A stretch of DNA of 64,000 nucleotides from Neoalteromonas arenosi (GCF_030362855.1 NZ_JAUCBP010000013.1:62001-126000); one strand, 5' to 3'. Positions 38,635 through 47,669 are shown, numbered from the stretch's first letter. The notes: generated by a model from the sequence alone, not told the origin. Program-made: numbers and translations.

Positions 38635-39024
38635 ATGGATGAGACGAGTACGGTAGTTCGACTAGATAAATGGCTTTGGGCCGCTCGGTTTTTTAAAACT
38701 CGGGCGCTCGCGCGTGATGCCGTTCAAGCCGGTAAGGTTCACTATAACGGCCAACGCAGCAAACCGGGTAAAGCAGTAGAGCTCGGTGCAACGCTGCGGA
38801 TCCCTGCAGGATATGACATTAAGGAAATCGAAGTCCTGGAGTTATTTGATAAGCGTCGTGCAGCACCACTCGCTCAAAAAATGTATCGCGAAACTGCACC
38901 GAGTATGCTGAAGCGTCAACAAAACGCAGAAGCGCGTAAAGCACAAGCGTTCCACAATCCTCGTCCGGAACATCGGCCAGATAAAAAGCAGCGTCGCGAG
39001 CTGATTAAATTTAAACATCAATGA
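38635..39024 (+). CDS. hslR: Heat shock protein Hsp15, ribosome-associated S4-domain protein
   Basis: A 129-aa protein that binds stalled 50S subunits carrying peptidyl-tRNA and helps recycle them. The S4 RNA-binding domain is clear: VRLDKWLWAARFFKTRALAR followed by VQAGKVHYNGQRSKPGKAV (about residues 8-48), with a basic C-terminal tail. A sigma-32-like promoter lies about 75 bases upstream, and hslO follows after 34 bases. Confidence 0.93.
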   Translation: MDETSTVVRLDKWLWAARFFKTRALARDAVQAGKVHYNGQRSKPGKAVELGATLRIPAGYDIKEIEVLELFDKRRAAPLAQKMYRETAPSMLKRQQNAEARKAQAFHNPRPEHRPDKKQRRELIKFKHQ

Positions 39025-39058
39025 TTTTGGCTGCCAGCGTTCAGCCGTTTGGAACTAT

Positions 39059-39970
39059 ATGAATAACGATCAACTACAACGATATACATTCCCTGATGCA
39101 AGTGTACGTGGCGAGCTTGTTCAACTGAGCGACAGCTATGCGCGCTTGGTGGGATCACATAATTACCCTCTACCTGTCCGCCAGTTATTAGGTGAACTAG
39201 TAGCCGCGGCGACCTTGCTCACCGCCACACTTAAATTCAAGGGCGAAATTAGCCTACAAATTCAAAGTGAAGGATTGATCAAATACGCTGTAGTTGACGC
39301 TACCGACAAACAACAAGTTCGCGGTATCGCTCGGTGGGACGAGAATGTTGAAAGTTGGCCTGAAAACTTTACTGATTTGTTTCACAAAGGCGTATTGGCT
39401 ATCACGATAACACCGGCAAAAGGTGAGCGATATCAAGGTTTAGTGGGCTTAACCCAGACAACATTAGCTGAGTGTTTAGAAGATTACTTTACCCAATCTG
39501 AGCAATTACCTACCAAAGTAAAGCTGTTCACTAGTGCGAACAGCGAAGCACCGAAAGCGGCCGGATTGTTACTACAAGTCTTACCGCGTGACGCCAGCGC
39601 GACTGATTTAACGCAGCATCGTGCCTTCAATGACTTATCGGTGCTTACAGATACGATGACTGAGTCAGAAATTTTAACGTTGGATGCCAAAACCGTGATG
39701 CACCGTCTGTATCACGAATACGATATTGAATTATTTGCGGCGCAGCCGGTGGAGTTTAAATGTACCTGTTCGCGAGAGCGCAGTGCTAATGCATTACAAA
39801 ATATCGATAAGCAGGAACTCTTAGCGGTTATTGCAGAAGAAGGCCAGATCAAGATGGATTGTCAGTATTGCCATGCGCAGTACATGTTTGACGCACTAGA
39901 CGTGGAATCAATTCACGCGGGCTTTGTTGCGTCGGTAAATAGCGATTCAAATACAAAAAATTTATCCTAG
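39059..39970 (+). CDS. hslO: Redox-regulated chaperone Hsp33
   Basis: Holdase chaperone switched on by oxidation of zinc-bound cysteines. The 303-aa protein has the N-terminal core with VGSHNYPLPVRQLLGELVAA and the C-terminal redox switch CTCSRER ... CQYCHAQYMF (CxC about residue 235 and CxxC about 268). It forms an operon with hslR behind the sigma-32-like promoter. Confidence 0.95.
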   Translation: MNNDQLQRYTFPDASVRGELVQLSDSYARLVGSHNYPLPVRQLLGELVAAATLLTATLKFKGEISLQIQSEGLIKYAVVDATDKQQVRGIARWDENVESWPENFTDLFHKGVLAITITPAKGERYQGLVGLTQTTLAECLEDYFTQSEQLPTKVKLFTSANSEAPKAAGLLLQVLPRDASATDLTQHRAFNDLSVLTDTMTESEILTLDAKTVMHRLYHEYDIELFAAQPVEFKCTCSRERSANALQNIDKQELLAVIAEEGQIKMDCQYCHAQYMFDALDVESIHAGFVASVNSDSNTKNLS

Positions 39971-40485
39971 CTTCCAGCTAGATGAACTGAGCAATAAGGG
40001 TGACTAACCAGTTAATCGTCACTCTCTTTCTATGCAGCCCAAACATCGCGCTCTCACATTTCCACCATCAATGAAAACTTATTTCGACATAATCTGTATT
40101 AATAACACACTCAACAATCTGCCGAATGTTAAGGTCTACTCGACGTTATTTATGCACGGCTTTATGAACCCTCGTTCAACTAATTATTCGTCTGTAGCCG
40201 CGCACCAGTATTGGCTTGCAATCAAATCGCACTGGAAGAGTCTGTAATAAAACTACAGGCAAATTGAAAATGTATTCAATTTTCCATACGGGCGATCATT
40301 CTTTTTACTGCTGTGGACCGGTCGGCTTATATTTTTTCATGAATGATAACTATATGCTCAAAGCTATATTAATCAGCGCTTGTGGCGCTTTTAGCTTGCG
40401 TAAAGTAGATAACATCTGTATTGTCGCGGCGCATAATAACAACACATGAAAGTTATCCTGTAACCTTACGAAACGAGATAGTGTT
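39971..40485. other. 515-bp intergenic region between hslO and pckA
   Basis: No gene I can support. A weak hairpin, GTGAC (40000-40004) with GTCAC (40018-40022) followed by TCTCTTTCT, may end the hslRO transcript. Further on are small inverted repeats, including ATTGAA / TTCAAT near 40264 and AGCGC / GCGCT with a T-rich tail near 40375-40392. Two short open frames (40032-40247 and 40216-40449) have no ribosome site or recognisable product. The region probably holds the pckA promoter and a long untranslated leader. Confidence 0.5.
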
Positions 40486-42072
40486 ATGACCCTTGTCGCA
40501 GAGTTAAATCCCTCTAAAAATTCAATCGCCAATCAGACTACATCAAATTGCTACACCAGCTTGCCCCCCGCGCAATTAATCGAACAAGCATTACTGCGCG
40601 GTGAAGGCGTTTTGGCTGACAATGGCGCATTGGTTGTCAAAACGGGAAGTCGAACTGGCCGTTCACCCGCTGACCGCTTTATTGTTGATGAACCTTCAAG
40701 TAGCAGCGAGATAGACTGGGGTAAGGTTAACCGTCCTTTTGATGCTGAAAAGTTTGACCAGCTATGGACCCGTGTCGAAGATTTCATCAATGCACGCGAT
40801 CGATTTAATTCGATGATGCAGGTCGGAGCTTGCGAAGAGCACGGTATTCCAGTCAGTGTAACGACTGAAACCGCATGGCAGCATTTATTCGCACACAACA
40901 TGTTTATCCAATCTACTGCAGCATTAGATAACGGCCGTCCAACTTGGCAGATTTTGAATTGCCCAGGTTTTGAATGTGTACCCGAGCGTGATGGCACCAA
41001 TAGTGATGGCGTTGTCATTATTAACTTTGCTCAGCGCAAAGTGTTGATTGCCGGCATGCGTTATGCGGGTGAGATGAAAAAAGCGATGTTTTCGGTACAG
41101 AATTTCTTATTGCCAGCGTCTAAGGTTTTGCCGATGCACTGCAGTGCAAACGTCGGTGAAGAAGGTGATGTAACTCTATTCTTTGGTTTATCTGGCACGG
41201 GCAAAACGACGTTGTCGGCCGATCCTAAGCGATTCTTAATCGGTGATGATGAACACGGTTGGGGAGTGGGTCGTGTATTTAATTTCGAGGGCGGTTGTTA
41301 TGCTAAGTGCATCGATCTCTCTCAGAAGAACGAGCCGGTTATTTGGGATGCGATTAAATACGGCGCTATTTTGGAGAATGTTGTGCTCGACGAACAGCGC
41401 CGTGCTGATTACGCTGATACTAGCCTTACCCAAAACTCTCGTGCAGCGTACCCTTTACAACACATAGACAAGCGTATTGAAGAGAATCGCGCTGGCGAGC
41501 CGCGCGCTATTGTGTTTTTAACTTGCGATGTCAGTGGTGTATTACCGCCAGTATCGATGCTAGACGAACAGGCTGCTGCTTATCACTTCTTAAGCGGCTA
41601 TACAGCGAAGGTAGGTTCGACAGAGATTGGCTCTACTGCGGAGATCGAATCGACTTTTAGTACCTGTTTCGGCGCACCATTCTTCCCTCGACCCGCACGT
41701 GTTTATGCTGATTTGCTGATTGAGCGGATCAAGACTTTTGGCACCAAGGTATTTCTAGTCAATACAGGATGGACTGGCGGACCTTATGGTATTGGTCAGC
41801 GTTTTGATATCCCGACAACGCGAGCAATCATTGATGCAATCGTAAATGATCAATTAGACATTGCTGATACCCGTTTGATTCCAGGGTTAAACCTGCGCGT
41901 GCCGAACGCCATTGATGGGGTTAACGCGCAATTGCTGAATCCTCGTGACACTTGGGCCGACCAAGAAGCCTATGATATTTATCTTGGCAAGCTGGTAGCA
42001 GAGTTCCAAGCTAACTTTGAACAATATGACGTAGATGCAGCTATTACGGCGGCAGGTCCACAAACACTATAA
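40486..42072 (+). CDS. pckA: Phosphoenolpyruvate carboxykinase (ATP)
   Basis: Key gluconeogenic enzyme: oxaloacetate plus ATP gives phosphoenolpyruvate, CO2 and ADP. The 528-aa length is normal. The kinase loop [16 protein letters not shown] (about residues 228-243), the metal region LIGDDEHGW and the substrate segments [10 protein letters not shown] and [14 protein letters not shown] identify the ATP-dependent family. It is monocistronic, between a 515-bp leader region and a strong terminator. Confidence 0.97.
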   Translation: MTLVAELNPSKNSIANQTTSNCYTSLPPAQLIEQALLRGEGVLADNGALVVKTGSRTGRSPADRFIVDEPSSSSEIDWGKVNRPFDAEKFDQLWTRVEDFINARDRFNSMMQVGACEEHGIPVSVTTETAWQHLFAHNMFIQSTAALDNGRPTWQILNCPGFECVPERDGTNSDGVVIINFAQRKVLIAGMRYAGEMKKAMFSVQNFLLPASKVLPMHCSANVGEEGDVTLFFGLSGTGKTTLSADPKRFLIGDDEHGWGVGRVFNFEGGCYAKCIDLSQKNEPVIWDAIKYGAILENVVLDEQRRADYADTSLTQNSRAAYPLQHIDKRIEENRAGEPRAIVFLTCDVSGVLPPVSMLDEQAAAYHFLSGYTAKVGSTEIGSTAEIESTFSTCFGAPFFPRPARVYADLLIERIKTFGTKVFLVNTGWTGGPYGIGQRFDIPTTRAIIDAIVNDQLDIADTRLIPGLNLRVPNAIDGVNAQLLNPRDTWADQEAYDIYLGKLVAEFQANFEQYDVDAAITAAGPQTL

Positions 42073-42100
42073 TTTAATACGCGAAATGTAACGTCTAACA

Positions 42101-42129
42101 AACGGTAGCCTTTAGCTGCCGTTTTTTTT
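42101..42129 (+). terminator. Rho-independent terminator of pckA
   Basis: AACGGTAGC (42101-42109) pairs with GCTGCCGTT (42115-42123) with one T-G pair and a CTTTA loop, followed by a run of eight T ending at 42129. It begins 29 bases after the pckA stop. Confidence 0.9.
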
Positions 42130-42201
42130 GCGTGAAATTTATTAGAGTAACCAACGGTATTATTAAGAGTCTACTGTACTGATAATTACCGGAGCTTATG
42201 C

Positions 42202-42462
42202 ATGCCACCACGCATACCTTGCCAAATACACGATTATTTTGAAGCGGCTTGTGTGCGCAATTACACCCTTGATGTTGAAATTTACTCGGCACAGCGGATC
42301 ACGGCAAAAGCCGTCGATATTCGTTATGACAAAGACAAAAATGAATACCTTGTGCTCGCAACTTTGGGTCGACAGAAATTCATTAAATTGACCGATATTC
42401 GTTCAGTAAGCGTTTTGGATAGCGACGCTGATTTTTCAGAAATCCCAATAAATGATTTATAA
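42202..42462 (+). CDS. rof: Rho-binding antiterminator (Rof-like)
   Basis: An 86-aa protein similar in layout to E. coli Rof (YaeO), which binds Rho and blocks its entry onto RNA. The pattern is IPCQIHDYFEAACVRNYTL, a strand pair with AKAVDIRYDKDKNEYLVL, and IKLTDIRSVSVLD, matching the Sm-like fold of Rof. GGAG stands seven bases before the ATG. The AT-rich operator region of the next module begins directly after its stop. Confidence 0.8.
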   Translation: MPPRIPCQIHDYFEAACVRNYTLDVEIYSAQRITAKAVDIRYDKDKNEYLVLATLGRQKFIKLTDIRSVSVLDSDADFSEIPINDL

Positions 42463-42523
42463 TTTGAGCATATTTATGCGCATTGTGTTATTTTTAGTGT
42501 ATATTTGAGCAAAAAAATGCGCA
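42463..42523 (+). promoter_or_regulatory. Two 20-bp repeated palindromic operators ahead of the HipA/HipB-like pair
   Basis: TTTGAGCA-N5-ATGCGCA occurs twice, at 42463-42482 and 42504-42523, exactly 41 bases apart (about four helical turns). Each copy is itself an imperfect palindrome (TGAGCA with TGCGCA; 5 of 6 positions pair). They flank a short AT-rich segment. This is the arrangement expected for autoregulation by the HTH protein encoded at 43769. A possible -35/-10 pair overlaps the first copy. Confidence 0.7.
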
Positions 42524-42530
42524 AGATTTG

Positions 42531-43772
42531 ATGTACAAAATTTTTTCTTTTGTAGCGGATGACTGGCAATTCACGGCTGAATTACAGTCGCTGATCACTA
42601 CAAATTGGTCTTCTCAAGGAAATGTGAACACTCAAATTCAAGAGTTAGTGTTGGCTTACAATGATGAGTTTGTGATAGCCAATTGGGGTGTTGAAAAGTC
42701 GGTTTCACTTTCTTCTACAATGCCGCTACAGCTTATGGAAGTATTTCGACATACTTCAATATCGAGTTGGTTAGAACAATATAAGCCGCTGCGACCACAA
42801 CAGATAAGTCCACAATATACGTTTGGCAATATTGCGATTGCACTCTCTTCTGAACATGAGCTGAGAGTCGCAAGTAATGAACCAGTGACGCCGATGGAAC
42901 TGTCGCATGTCACTGAAGAACAATTTACCGTTGCTGGTACCCGTCTGACCGGGTGGTACGCAGGTTATCAGTTTCTATTTGCCAAGTTGACTAATAATAG
43001 TTTATATCCGCTTGATTTTACTGCTCAAAAGCCAAATGAAAGCTGGGTCTTCATGCCCTTTTACAGTTGTGTAGAATTGCAACATTTGAGTACAAGTCGA
43101 AAACAGCTTAATAGCTATTTGCATGCACAATCACTATTTTTCATGCATCTAAATCGTTGTGCTGGTGGTGTGGAACAAAAAGGTACAAAGCAGCTCAACA
43201 TACACAACGGTCTCCTTACGCGTTTCGATATCCACAACAATTCGCTATGTAAAGTTAACCATTTATCTTTAGTCTTAGGTTGTGATTGTCGAGAGTCTAG
43301 TGATTTTCTTGAGTTTATTAAAATGTGTGTAAGTGCCAACAAACATTTAGAAGCCCTTGATCTCGCTGCGAGTGAACTCATCTTACTACTGCTGGTGCGC
43401 GATTTAATTTGTCGTCTGTTTACTGATGCGTCGCATCGGTGTTGTTTTAATTTGGTATATGGTGACGACTGGGCGCTATTCGCACCCATCGTTTGGGACC
43501 AAAACTCGCCCGCTGAAGCACACCCAGTGCTGCAGTGGCCAATTCAATTTATGCTTAACGATAGACCTGACTATGCTGCCATATGTGCTGCACTTTCCGA
43601 CTATGCTGAGCCTCATGAATTATTATTCAACTTAACTGAAAGTGCTGAAAACTTGATGAAAATTAATTCGCTTCTGCTTGAGGATGATCCTGAAGCAGGC
43701 GCAATTGTGGGCCAAATGTACGGCTTGCCAAACGTTGCCCAAAAGCTCCATCATTTGGAACTCATCCTATGA
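42531..43772 (+). CDS. Divergent HipA-like protein with disrupted catalytic loop
   Basis: A 413-aa protein I read as a distant HipA kinase relative. The segment GLLTRFDI followed by KVNHLSLVLG (about residues 227-250) matches the HipA pattern of a strand ending RFDR before an H...D/SLALG helix. LFTDASHRCCFNLVYGDDWALFAPIVWDQ (split across about 296-324) lines up with NxDxHxKNFSLL ... LAPxYD: the two Asp are 24 residues apart, against 23 in E. coli HipA (D309, D332). The Asn-x-Asp and Lys-Asn parts of the loop are missing and no clear ATP-binding Lys is seen, so kinase activity is doubtful. TTG at 42528 is an alternative start. The stop overlaps the HTH gene by four bases. Confidence 0.55.
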   Translation: MYKIFSFVADDWQFTAELQSLITTNWSSQGNVNTQIQELVLAYNDEFVIANWGVEKSVSLSSTMPLQLMEVFRHTSISSWLEQYKPLRPQQISPQYTFGNIAIALSSEHELRVASNEPVTPMELSHVTEEQFTVAGTRLTGWYAGYQFLFAKLTNNSLYPLDFTAQKPNESWVFMPFYSCVELQHLSTSRKQLNSYLHAQSLFFMHLNRCAGGVEQKGTKQLNIHNGLLTRFDIHNNSLCKVNHLSLVLGCDCRESSDFLEFIKMCVSANKHLEALDLAASELILLLLVRDLICRLFTDASHRCCFNLVYGDDWALFAPIVWDQNSPAEAHPVLQWPIQFMLNDRPDYAAICAALSDYAEPHELLFNLTESAENLMKINSLLLEDDPEAGAIVGQMYGLPNVAQKLHHLELIL

Positions 43773-44080
43773 AAAGTATCTTGCAATCAGCAACCGAAAG
43801 AGAAAAGCTGTTACTTGAAGGCTACCGTAATTTTATGCTTGGCAAGCTAACCCGAGGGCAATTATTAAGGCAACTACGCAAGTCAGTACTAGGTATGAAT
43901 CAAACTGCTTTTGCCCAATTAGCAGGAGTGAGTAGGCGCTCACTTACACAGATTGAAAATGACGCTTGCGATTTCTCAGAGGAAACCCTAAATCGGGTGT
44001 TCAAAATTTTTGGGTTGCGAGTCGGCTTACAATTACGTTCTGAGTATCAGGTGCGTAAACTACTTGAGCGGCAGAATTAG
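43769..44080 (+). CDS. HipB-like XRE family HTH regulator
   Basis: A 103-aa DNA-binding protein. The helix-turn-helix is LLRQLRKSVLGMNQTAFAQL followed by AGVSRRSLTQIEND (about residues 35-68), and the C-terminal FKIFGLRVGLQL resembles the HipB dimerisation strand. The four-base ATGA overlap with the HipA-like gene shows coupling. Likely binds the two repeats at 42463-42523. In usual hipBA the HTH gene comes first; here it is second. Its last four bases overlap the convergent HD-GYP gene. Confidence 0.85.
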   Translation: MKSILQSATEREKLLLEGYRNFMLGKLTRGQLLRQLRKSVLGMNQTAFAQLAGVSRRSLTQIENDACDFSEETLNRVFKIFGLRVGLQLRSEYQVRKLLERQN

Positions 44081-45294
44081 ATCGCGATTTTTTCTTCAAA
44101 GAACGTATTGAAATCAATTTTATAATCACTGGCAAGTACAGCTTTTTCTACTGTCACTTTTGTACCCCTGGACAAATCTACGTCTTCCGGGGCCATGTAG
44201 TGTTTACCTTTAGTGTTATAAAAAACTTTAACTACCGGTTTAAGAGGGGCGTCTTCATTGTGCTTGACCACCATGGCAATGGTTTCGTCACTCAGTTTGA
44301 CCAGACTACCAACGGGGTAAATACCAATACACTTAATGAACTTCTGAACTAAATCCCGATCGTATTTGTCGGGCGTATCTTTGAGAAGTATTTGTAGCGC
44401 TTTCTGACTCGGCATTCCCGCTTTGTAAACGCGATCAGCTGTTAGTGCATCGTAGACATCGACAATAGATATCATTCGACCGAAAAAGCTGACCTCATCA
44501 TCGCGTTTCCCTTCTGGGTAACCGTAACCATCAAGTCGCTCGTGGTGCTCGCCGACGGTGCGGATCATACGTTCGGGAATTTGCATTTCCTCAAGTGCTT
44601 CAATGCCATACACGACGTGATCACGCATAATATTCATTTCTTGGTCGGTCAAGCGTCCGGGCTTGTGCAATATTTTGTCTGGGATTTTTATTTTGCCAAT
44701 GTCGTGAAGGAAACCTGAAAGCGCCAATTCTTGAACAATTTCTTCTTCTAACCCGATATATTGCGCAAAGTTAGCTAAAAGGATTGCTACATTGAGTGAG
44801 TGTTCGAGAAGATAGTCGTCCTTCTCCCTGATTTTGGTTAAGCACAAGAGGGCGTTCGGGTTGCGATCTATCGAGCCCACCAAATTACGTGAAAATTCCT
44901 CGGGAACTGAAATATCGGTGGGTAAGCCTTTGGCGACGCTGTTCAGCAATTGCTTTTGAATGGACTTGCCTTTTTTGTGAAGCTTATTGGCAACGGCTAT
45001 TTCTTGATCGAATTTGAGCTTTTGCTTCTTTTTCTCAGGTTCAGGCTCGGGCGCTGGCGCAGATTCAACAGGAGCTTCTTCTTCAACTTCTTCAGGAGCT
45101 GGTTCAAATTGCTTTGAGGGATCGATAATCACCGCGAGTACGCCGCGACGTCGCAATTGGCCAACGATAGCTCGACTGGTCACTTTACCGCGACTGGCGA
45201 CCTGTAAGTTGCCTTTTTGCTCAGCAATACTATCAACATACATGCCTGGCTTGAGGTCATCTATGGATATTTTAGTTAACGAATCTGACGACAT
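44077..45294 (-). CDS. HD-GYP domain cyclic-di-GMP phosphodiesterase
   Basis: A 405-aa protein with an N-terminal DUF3391 domain (SIDDLKPGMYVDSI start), a Pro/Glu/Lys linker (about residues 64-95) and a C-terminal HD-GYP domain. Metal motif FLHDIGKIKIPD and the HHERLDGYGYP motif are intact, so it should hydrolyse cyclic di-GMP. No membrane helix or receiver domain. I chose the ATG at 45294; a TTG at 45351 would add 19 residues, and neither has a clear ribosome site. Confidence 0.9.
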   Translation of the reverse strand: MSSDSLTKISIDDLKPGMYVDSIAEQKGNLQVASRGKVTSRAIVGQLRRRGVLAVIIDPSKQFEPAPEEVEEEAPVESAPAPEPEPEKKKQKLKFDQEIAVANKLHKKGKSIQKQLLNSVAKGLPTDISVPEEFSRNLVGSIDRNPNALLCLTKIREKDDYLLEHSLNVAILLANFAQYIGLEEEIVQELALSGFLHDIGKIKIPDKILHKPGRLTDQEMNIMRDHVVYGIEALEEMQIPERMIRTVGEHHERLDGYGYPEGKRDDEVSFFGRMISIVDVYDALTADRVYKAGMPSQKALQILLKDTPDKYDRDLVQKFIKCIGIYPVGSLVKLSDETIAMVVKHNEDAPLKPVVKVFYNTKGKHYMAPEDVDLSRGTKVTVEKAVLASDYKIDFNTFFEEKIAI

Positions 45295-45380
45295 TAGGAA
45301 TAGTTCATTGACCCATAAATGAAAACTAATCGAATCGTCGTCAATTCTCAAGTTTTTAACATTATCTATTGAATAATTGA

Positions 45381-45722
45381 TTAAAAATCCAGCTGGTATA
45401 ACAAGGTATTTAGATCCGGTTGCCAGCGATATAGGTTCATATCGACTCGCATAGACCTTACAACTACGCCTTCTTCGGTAAGTAAGCTGTGTTGCAGAGT
45501 GGCGTTTTCGTGACCTTTGGGAAACGCAATATGTCCACTAGAGCGCAATATTCTATGCCAAGGTAACTGCAACTCTAGTGGGGCAGCACCAAGTGCCTTA
45601 GATGTCAGTCGGGCACGTCCCGGCAGTCCTGCAAGATCGGCCACCTGACCGTAACTTGCCACTTTGCCTATTGGAATTAATTTGGCAACCTGCCATATAC
45701 GTTGTATCGACTGCGTAGTCAC
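45381..45722 (-). CDS. Alkyltransferase-like protein (ATL) of the MGMT family
   Basis: A 113-aa DNA-binding protein of the O6-methylguanine methyltransferase fold. The active-site PCHR is replaced by PWHRIL (about residues 54-59), Trp in place of the acceptor Cys. Such ATL proteins (E. coli YbaZ, yeast Atl1) bind O6-alkylguanine without repairing it and pass it to nucleotide excision repair. The VASYGQVADLAGLPGRAR helix-turn-helix region is intact. Start is GTG at 45722. Confidence 0.9.
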   Translation of the reverse strand: MTTQSIQRIWQVAKLIPIGKVASYGQVADLAGLPGRARLTSKALGAAPLELQLPWHRILRSSGHIAFPKGHENATLQHSLLTEEGVVVRSMRVDMNLYRWQPDLNTLLYQLDF

Positions 45723-45908
45723 TACTGTCTTACACCATTGAACAAGATGTTTTTAGGGTAGCCATTTCAGCGTGATAAATCGACTGGCCTTATAGCTAAA
45801 CCGTTGATTTATTTTCCATTCATCTTTCATTCAGCGTTTTGGCGCTTAAATACGTCCTGCATAAAGCAACACTTTCCGATAAATGGAACAAGAACAAGGA
45901 AACAAATT

Positions 45909-46439
45909 ATGAAAAAGATTAAAACCTCAATGCTGGCAATGGCTACAGCGAGCTTACTCATGGCAGGTTCAGCTCACGCTGATTGGAATTGGTCTGCGGG
46001 TTATACCAATATTTCTGATGATGATGACGGCATTGATATCTCGCTAAGTGCGGTCACTGTGGGTGTTGGTTATGAATTTGAGACGACGTACGACGCCTTT
46101 ACTGTTATGCCGGAACTAAAAGTTGGTTTTGGGGTGGCTGATGATAACGTCCGCATAGCAGATACAAACATTAATGTTGATATTGATCGTTACACCGAGT
46201 TGTCTGTTCGCGCCAATTATCAGGTGAATGATTCATTCTTTATTTATGCACAGCCTGCCTATGCAAACCTAAAAATAGATGCAAGTGCCAATGGATTCAG
46301 TGAGTCGGAGGACGACTGGGAATTTGGTTATGGCGTTGGCGCAGGTTTCAAAGCATCAGACGACCTAGCGTTTGAATTGAGTTATCAAGACTTTGACGGT
46401 ACCGATGTGGTTAGTGGAACCGTGCGATATTTCTTCTAA
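45909..46439 (+). CDS. Outer membrane beta-barrel protein (OmpA/OmpX-like)
   Basis: A 176-aa exported protein; signal peptide residues 1-24 end AHA. The mature part alternates hydrophobic and polar residues in about eight strands and ends in VRYFF, a typical C-terminal Phe for outer-membrane insertion. Loops are rich in Asp (DDDDGIDI, SEDDWEF). The ATG at 45909 is chosen because AAGGA stands eight bases upstream and the signal peptide begins there. It is monocistronic, followed by a strong hairpin. Confidence 0.85.
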   Translation: MKKIKTSMLAMATASLLMAGSAHADWNWSAGYTNISDDDDGIDISLSAVTVGVGYEFETTYDAFTVMPELKVGFGVADDNVRIADTNINVDIDRYTELSVRANYQVNDSFFIYAQPAYANLKIDASANGFSESEDDWEFGYGVGAGFKASDDLAFELSYQDFDGTDVVSGTVRYFF

Positions 46440-46455
46440 ACCAATAACCTTTGTT

Positions 46456-46484
46456 ACAGCCTCGATTCGAGGCTGTCTCTTCTT
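46456..46484 (+). terminator. Rho-independent terminator after the outer membrane barrel gene
   Basis: ACAGCCTCGA and TCGAGGCTGT (46456-46476) form a perfect inverted repeat around one central T, followed by CTCTTCTT. It starts 17 bases after the stop codon. Confidence 0.8.
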
Positions 46485-46559
46485 AATTTACCTCGACCTA
46501 CTAATTGAATCGTTTACACTAAGAAGCAAACCAAATACTTCTTTAGAGTAACCGTTCAG

Positions 46560-47669
46560 ATGCGTCGTATCTTGTTAAATGTCCTAATCCTGATTGGATT
46601 GGCTCTTGGCTCGGCAGCTGGTCTGCTTTACCTGTTACCCAATAAAATTTCGGCTGTCGCCTGGCAGGCCCCGAATAACAATGGTTTCAAAGGGGTGTTT
46701 GGCAATTATGAGTCGCTCACGCCAGTTCAGCTCATTGCTATGAATGGACAACATGGACCAGAGGATTTGGCGATTAGTCCAGATGGTGATGTTGTTGTAC
46801 CTTCAGCGCAAGGGTATTTACTCAAACTCAATGTGACTAAAAATCAATTTGAACCCTGGTTGTATACTGGAGGATATCCATTGGGGATGCGCTATGCCGC
46901 AAATGGTGAATTGTGGGTAGCGGATGCGCGGCTGGGTCTCCTTCAAGTGTCCACTAGTGGTGACATCTCAATAAAAGCAAATGAACATGCCAACCAACCC
47001 TTCGGCTTCGTCGATGCAGTTGCTTTGGGCGGTGATGGTACCGTGTATTTTACTGATGCAAGTGTGAAGTTTTCGTTGCGAGATTACCGCAACCCAGACT
47101 ACGCTAGTCATTATGATATTTTGGAACACGGCGGCCATGGTAGGGTTTATGCCTATCATCCAACCACAGGCCAAACCGAACTATTAAGTTCAGGTATTGT
47201 GTTTGCCAACGGTATTGCGGTTAGTCACGACCAGACTCATCTGTTGGTTGTTGAAACCGGTAAGTATCGCGTACTAAAAATTGATTTAGTCGGTGAACAT
47301 CGCGGCAGAGTTACTTCACTTATTGATAACTTACCGGGGTTTCCCGACAACTTGAGTGTTAGACCGCAGGGTGGATATTGGCTGGGATTAATTGCGCCGC
47401 GTTCAGCGTTACTGGACGCTTTAGACAGCTGGCCAAGTGTGCGCAATATGATCGCAAAGCTACCAAAATCACTTCAACCGGCCCCTGAGCATTTCAGCCA
47501 CGTTGTGCAATTAAACAACGCCGGTGAAATTGTTCTAAGTGTGCAAGACCCAATTGGCAGCATCCCTTTAACAACCGGGGCTGTGGAATATCGGGATAAA
47601 CTTTATATCACAAGTCTCTCTACACCATTTGTTGCAATCAAATCGTTGCGGCCTAGCGAAGAGCATTAA
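46560..47669 (+). CDS. Strictosidine synthase / SMP-30-like beta-propeller protein
   Basis: A 369-aa protein with an N-terminal membrane anchor (about residues 5-24) and a six-blade propeller. The segment YFTDASVKFSLRDYRN and GRVYAYHPTTGQTELL followed by FANGIAVSHDQTHLLVVETGKYRVLKI is the strictosidine-synthase-like (PF03088) pattern. Bacterial members are usually lactonase-like or of unknown substrate; alkaloid synthesis is not implied. It overlaps the convergent DUF1801 gene by four bases. Confidence 0.85.
   Translation: MRRILLNVLILIGLALGSAAGLLYLLPNKISAVAWQAPNNNGFKGVFGNYESLTPVQLIAMNGQHGPEDLAISPDGDVVVPSAQGYLLKLNVTKNQFEPWLYTGGYPLGMRYAANGELWVADARLGLLQVSTSGDISIKANEHANQPFGFVDAVALGGDGTVYFTDASVKFSLRDYRNPDYASHYDILEHGGHGRVYAYHPTTGQTELLSSGIVFANGIAVSHDQTHLLVVETGKYRVLKIDLVGEHRGRVTSLIDNLPGFPDNLSVRPQGGYWLGLIAPRSALLDALDSWPSVRNMIAKLPKSLQPAPEHFSHVVQLNNAGEIVLSVQDPIGSIPLTTGAVEYRDKLYITSLSTPFVAIKSLRPSEEH

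Noticed and set aside
40242-40258. CTGTAATAAAACTACAG as a possible LexA box
   Set aside because: The gap between CTG and CAG is 11 bases, not the 10 required, and no damage-response gene follows.
40032-40449. Two short open frames (71 and 77 codons) before pckA
   Set aside because: No ribosome site, no recognisable family, and they overlap each other; more likely untranslated leader.
40551-41018. 155-codon open frame on the minus strand
   Set aside because: Antisense shadow of pckA, which is a confirmed gene in this region.
43115-43489. 124-codon open frame opposite the HipA-like gene
   Set aside because: Basic, low-complexity shadow without a recognisable motif; the plus-strand frame has the HipA-like pattern.
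44077-44080. Four-base overlap between the HTH and HD-GYP genes as a sign of one operon
   Set aside because: The genes are convergent, so the overlap does not imply co-transcription.
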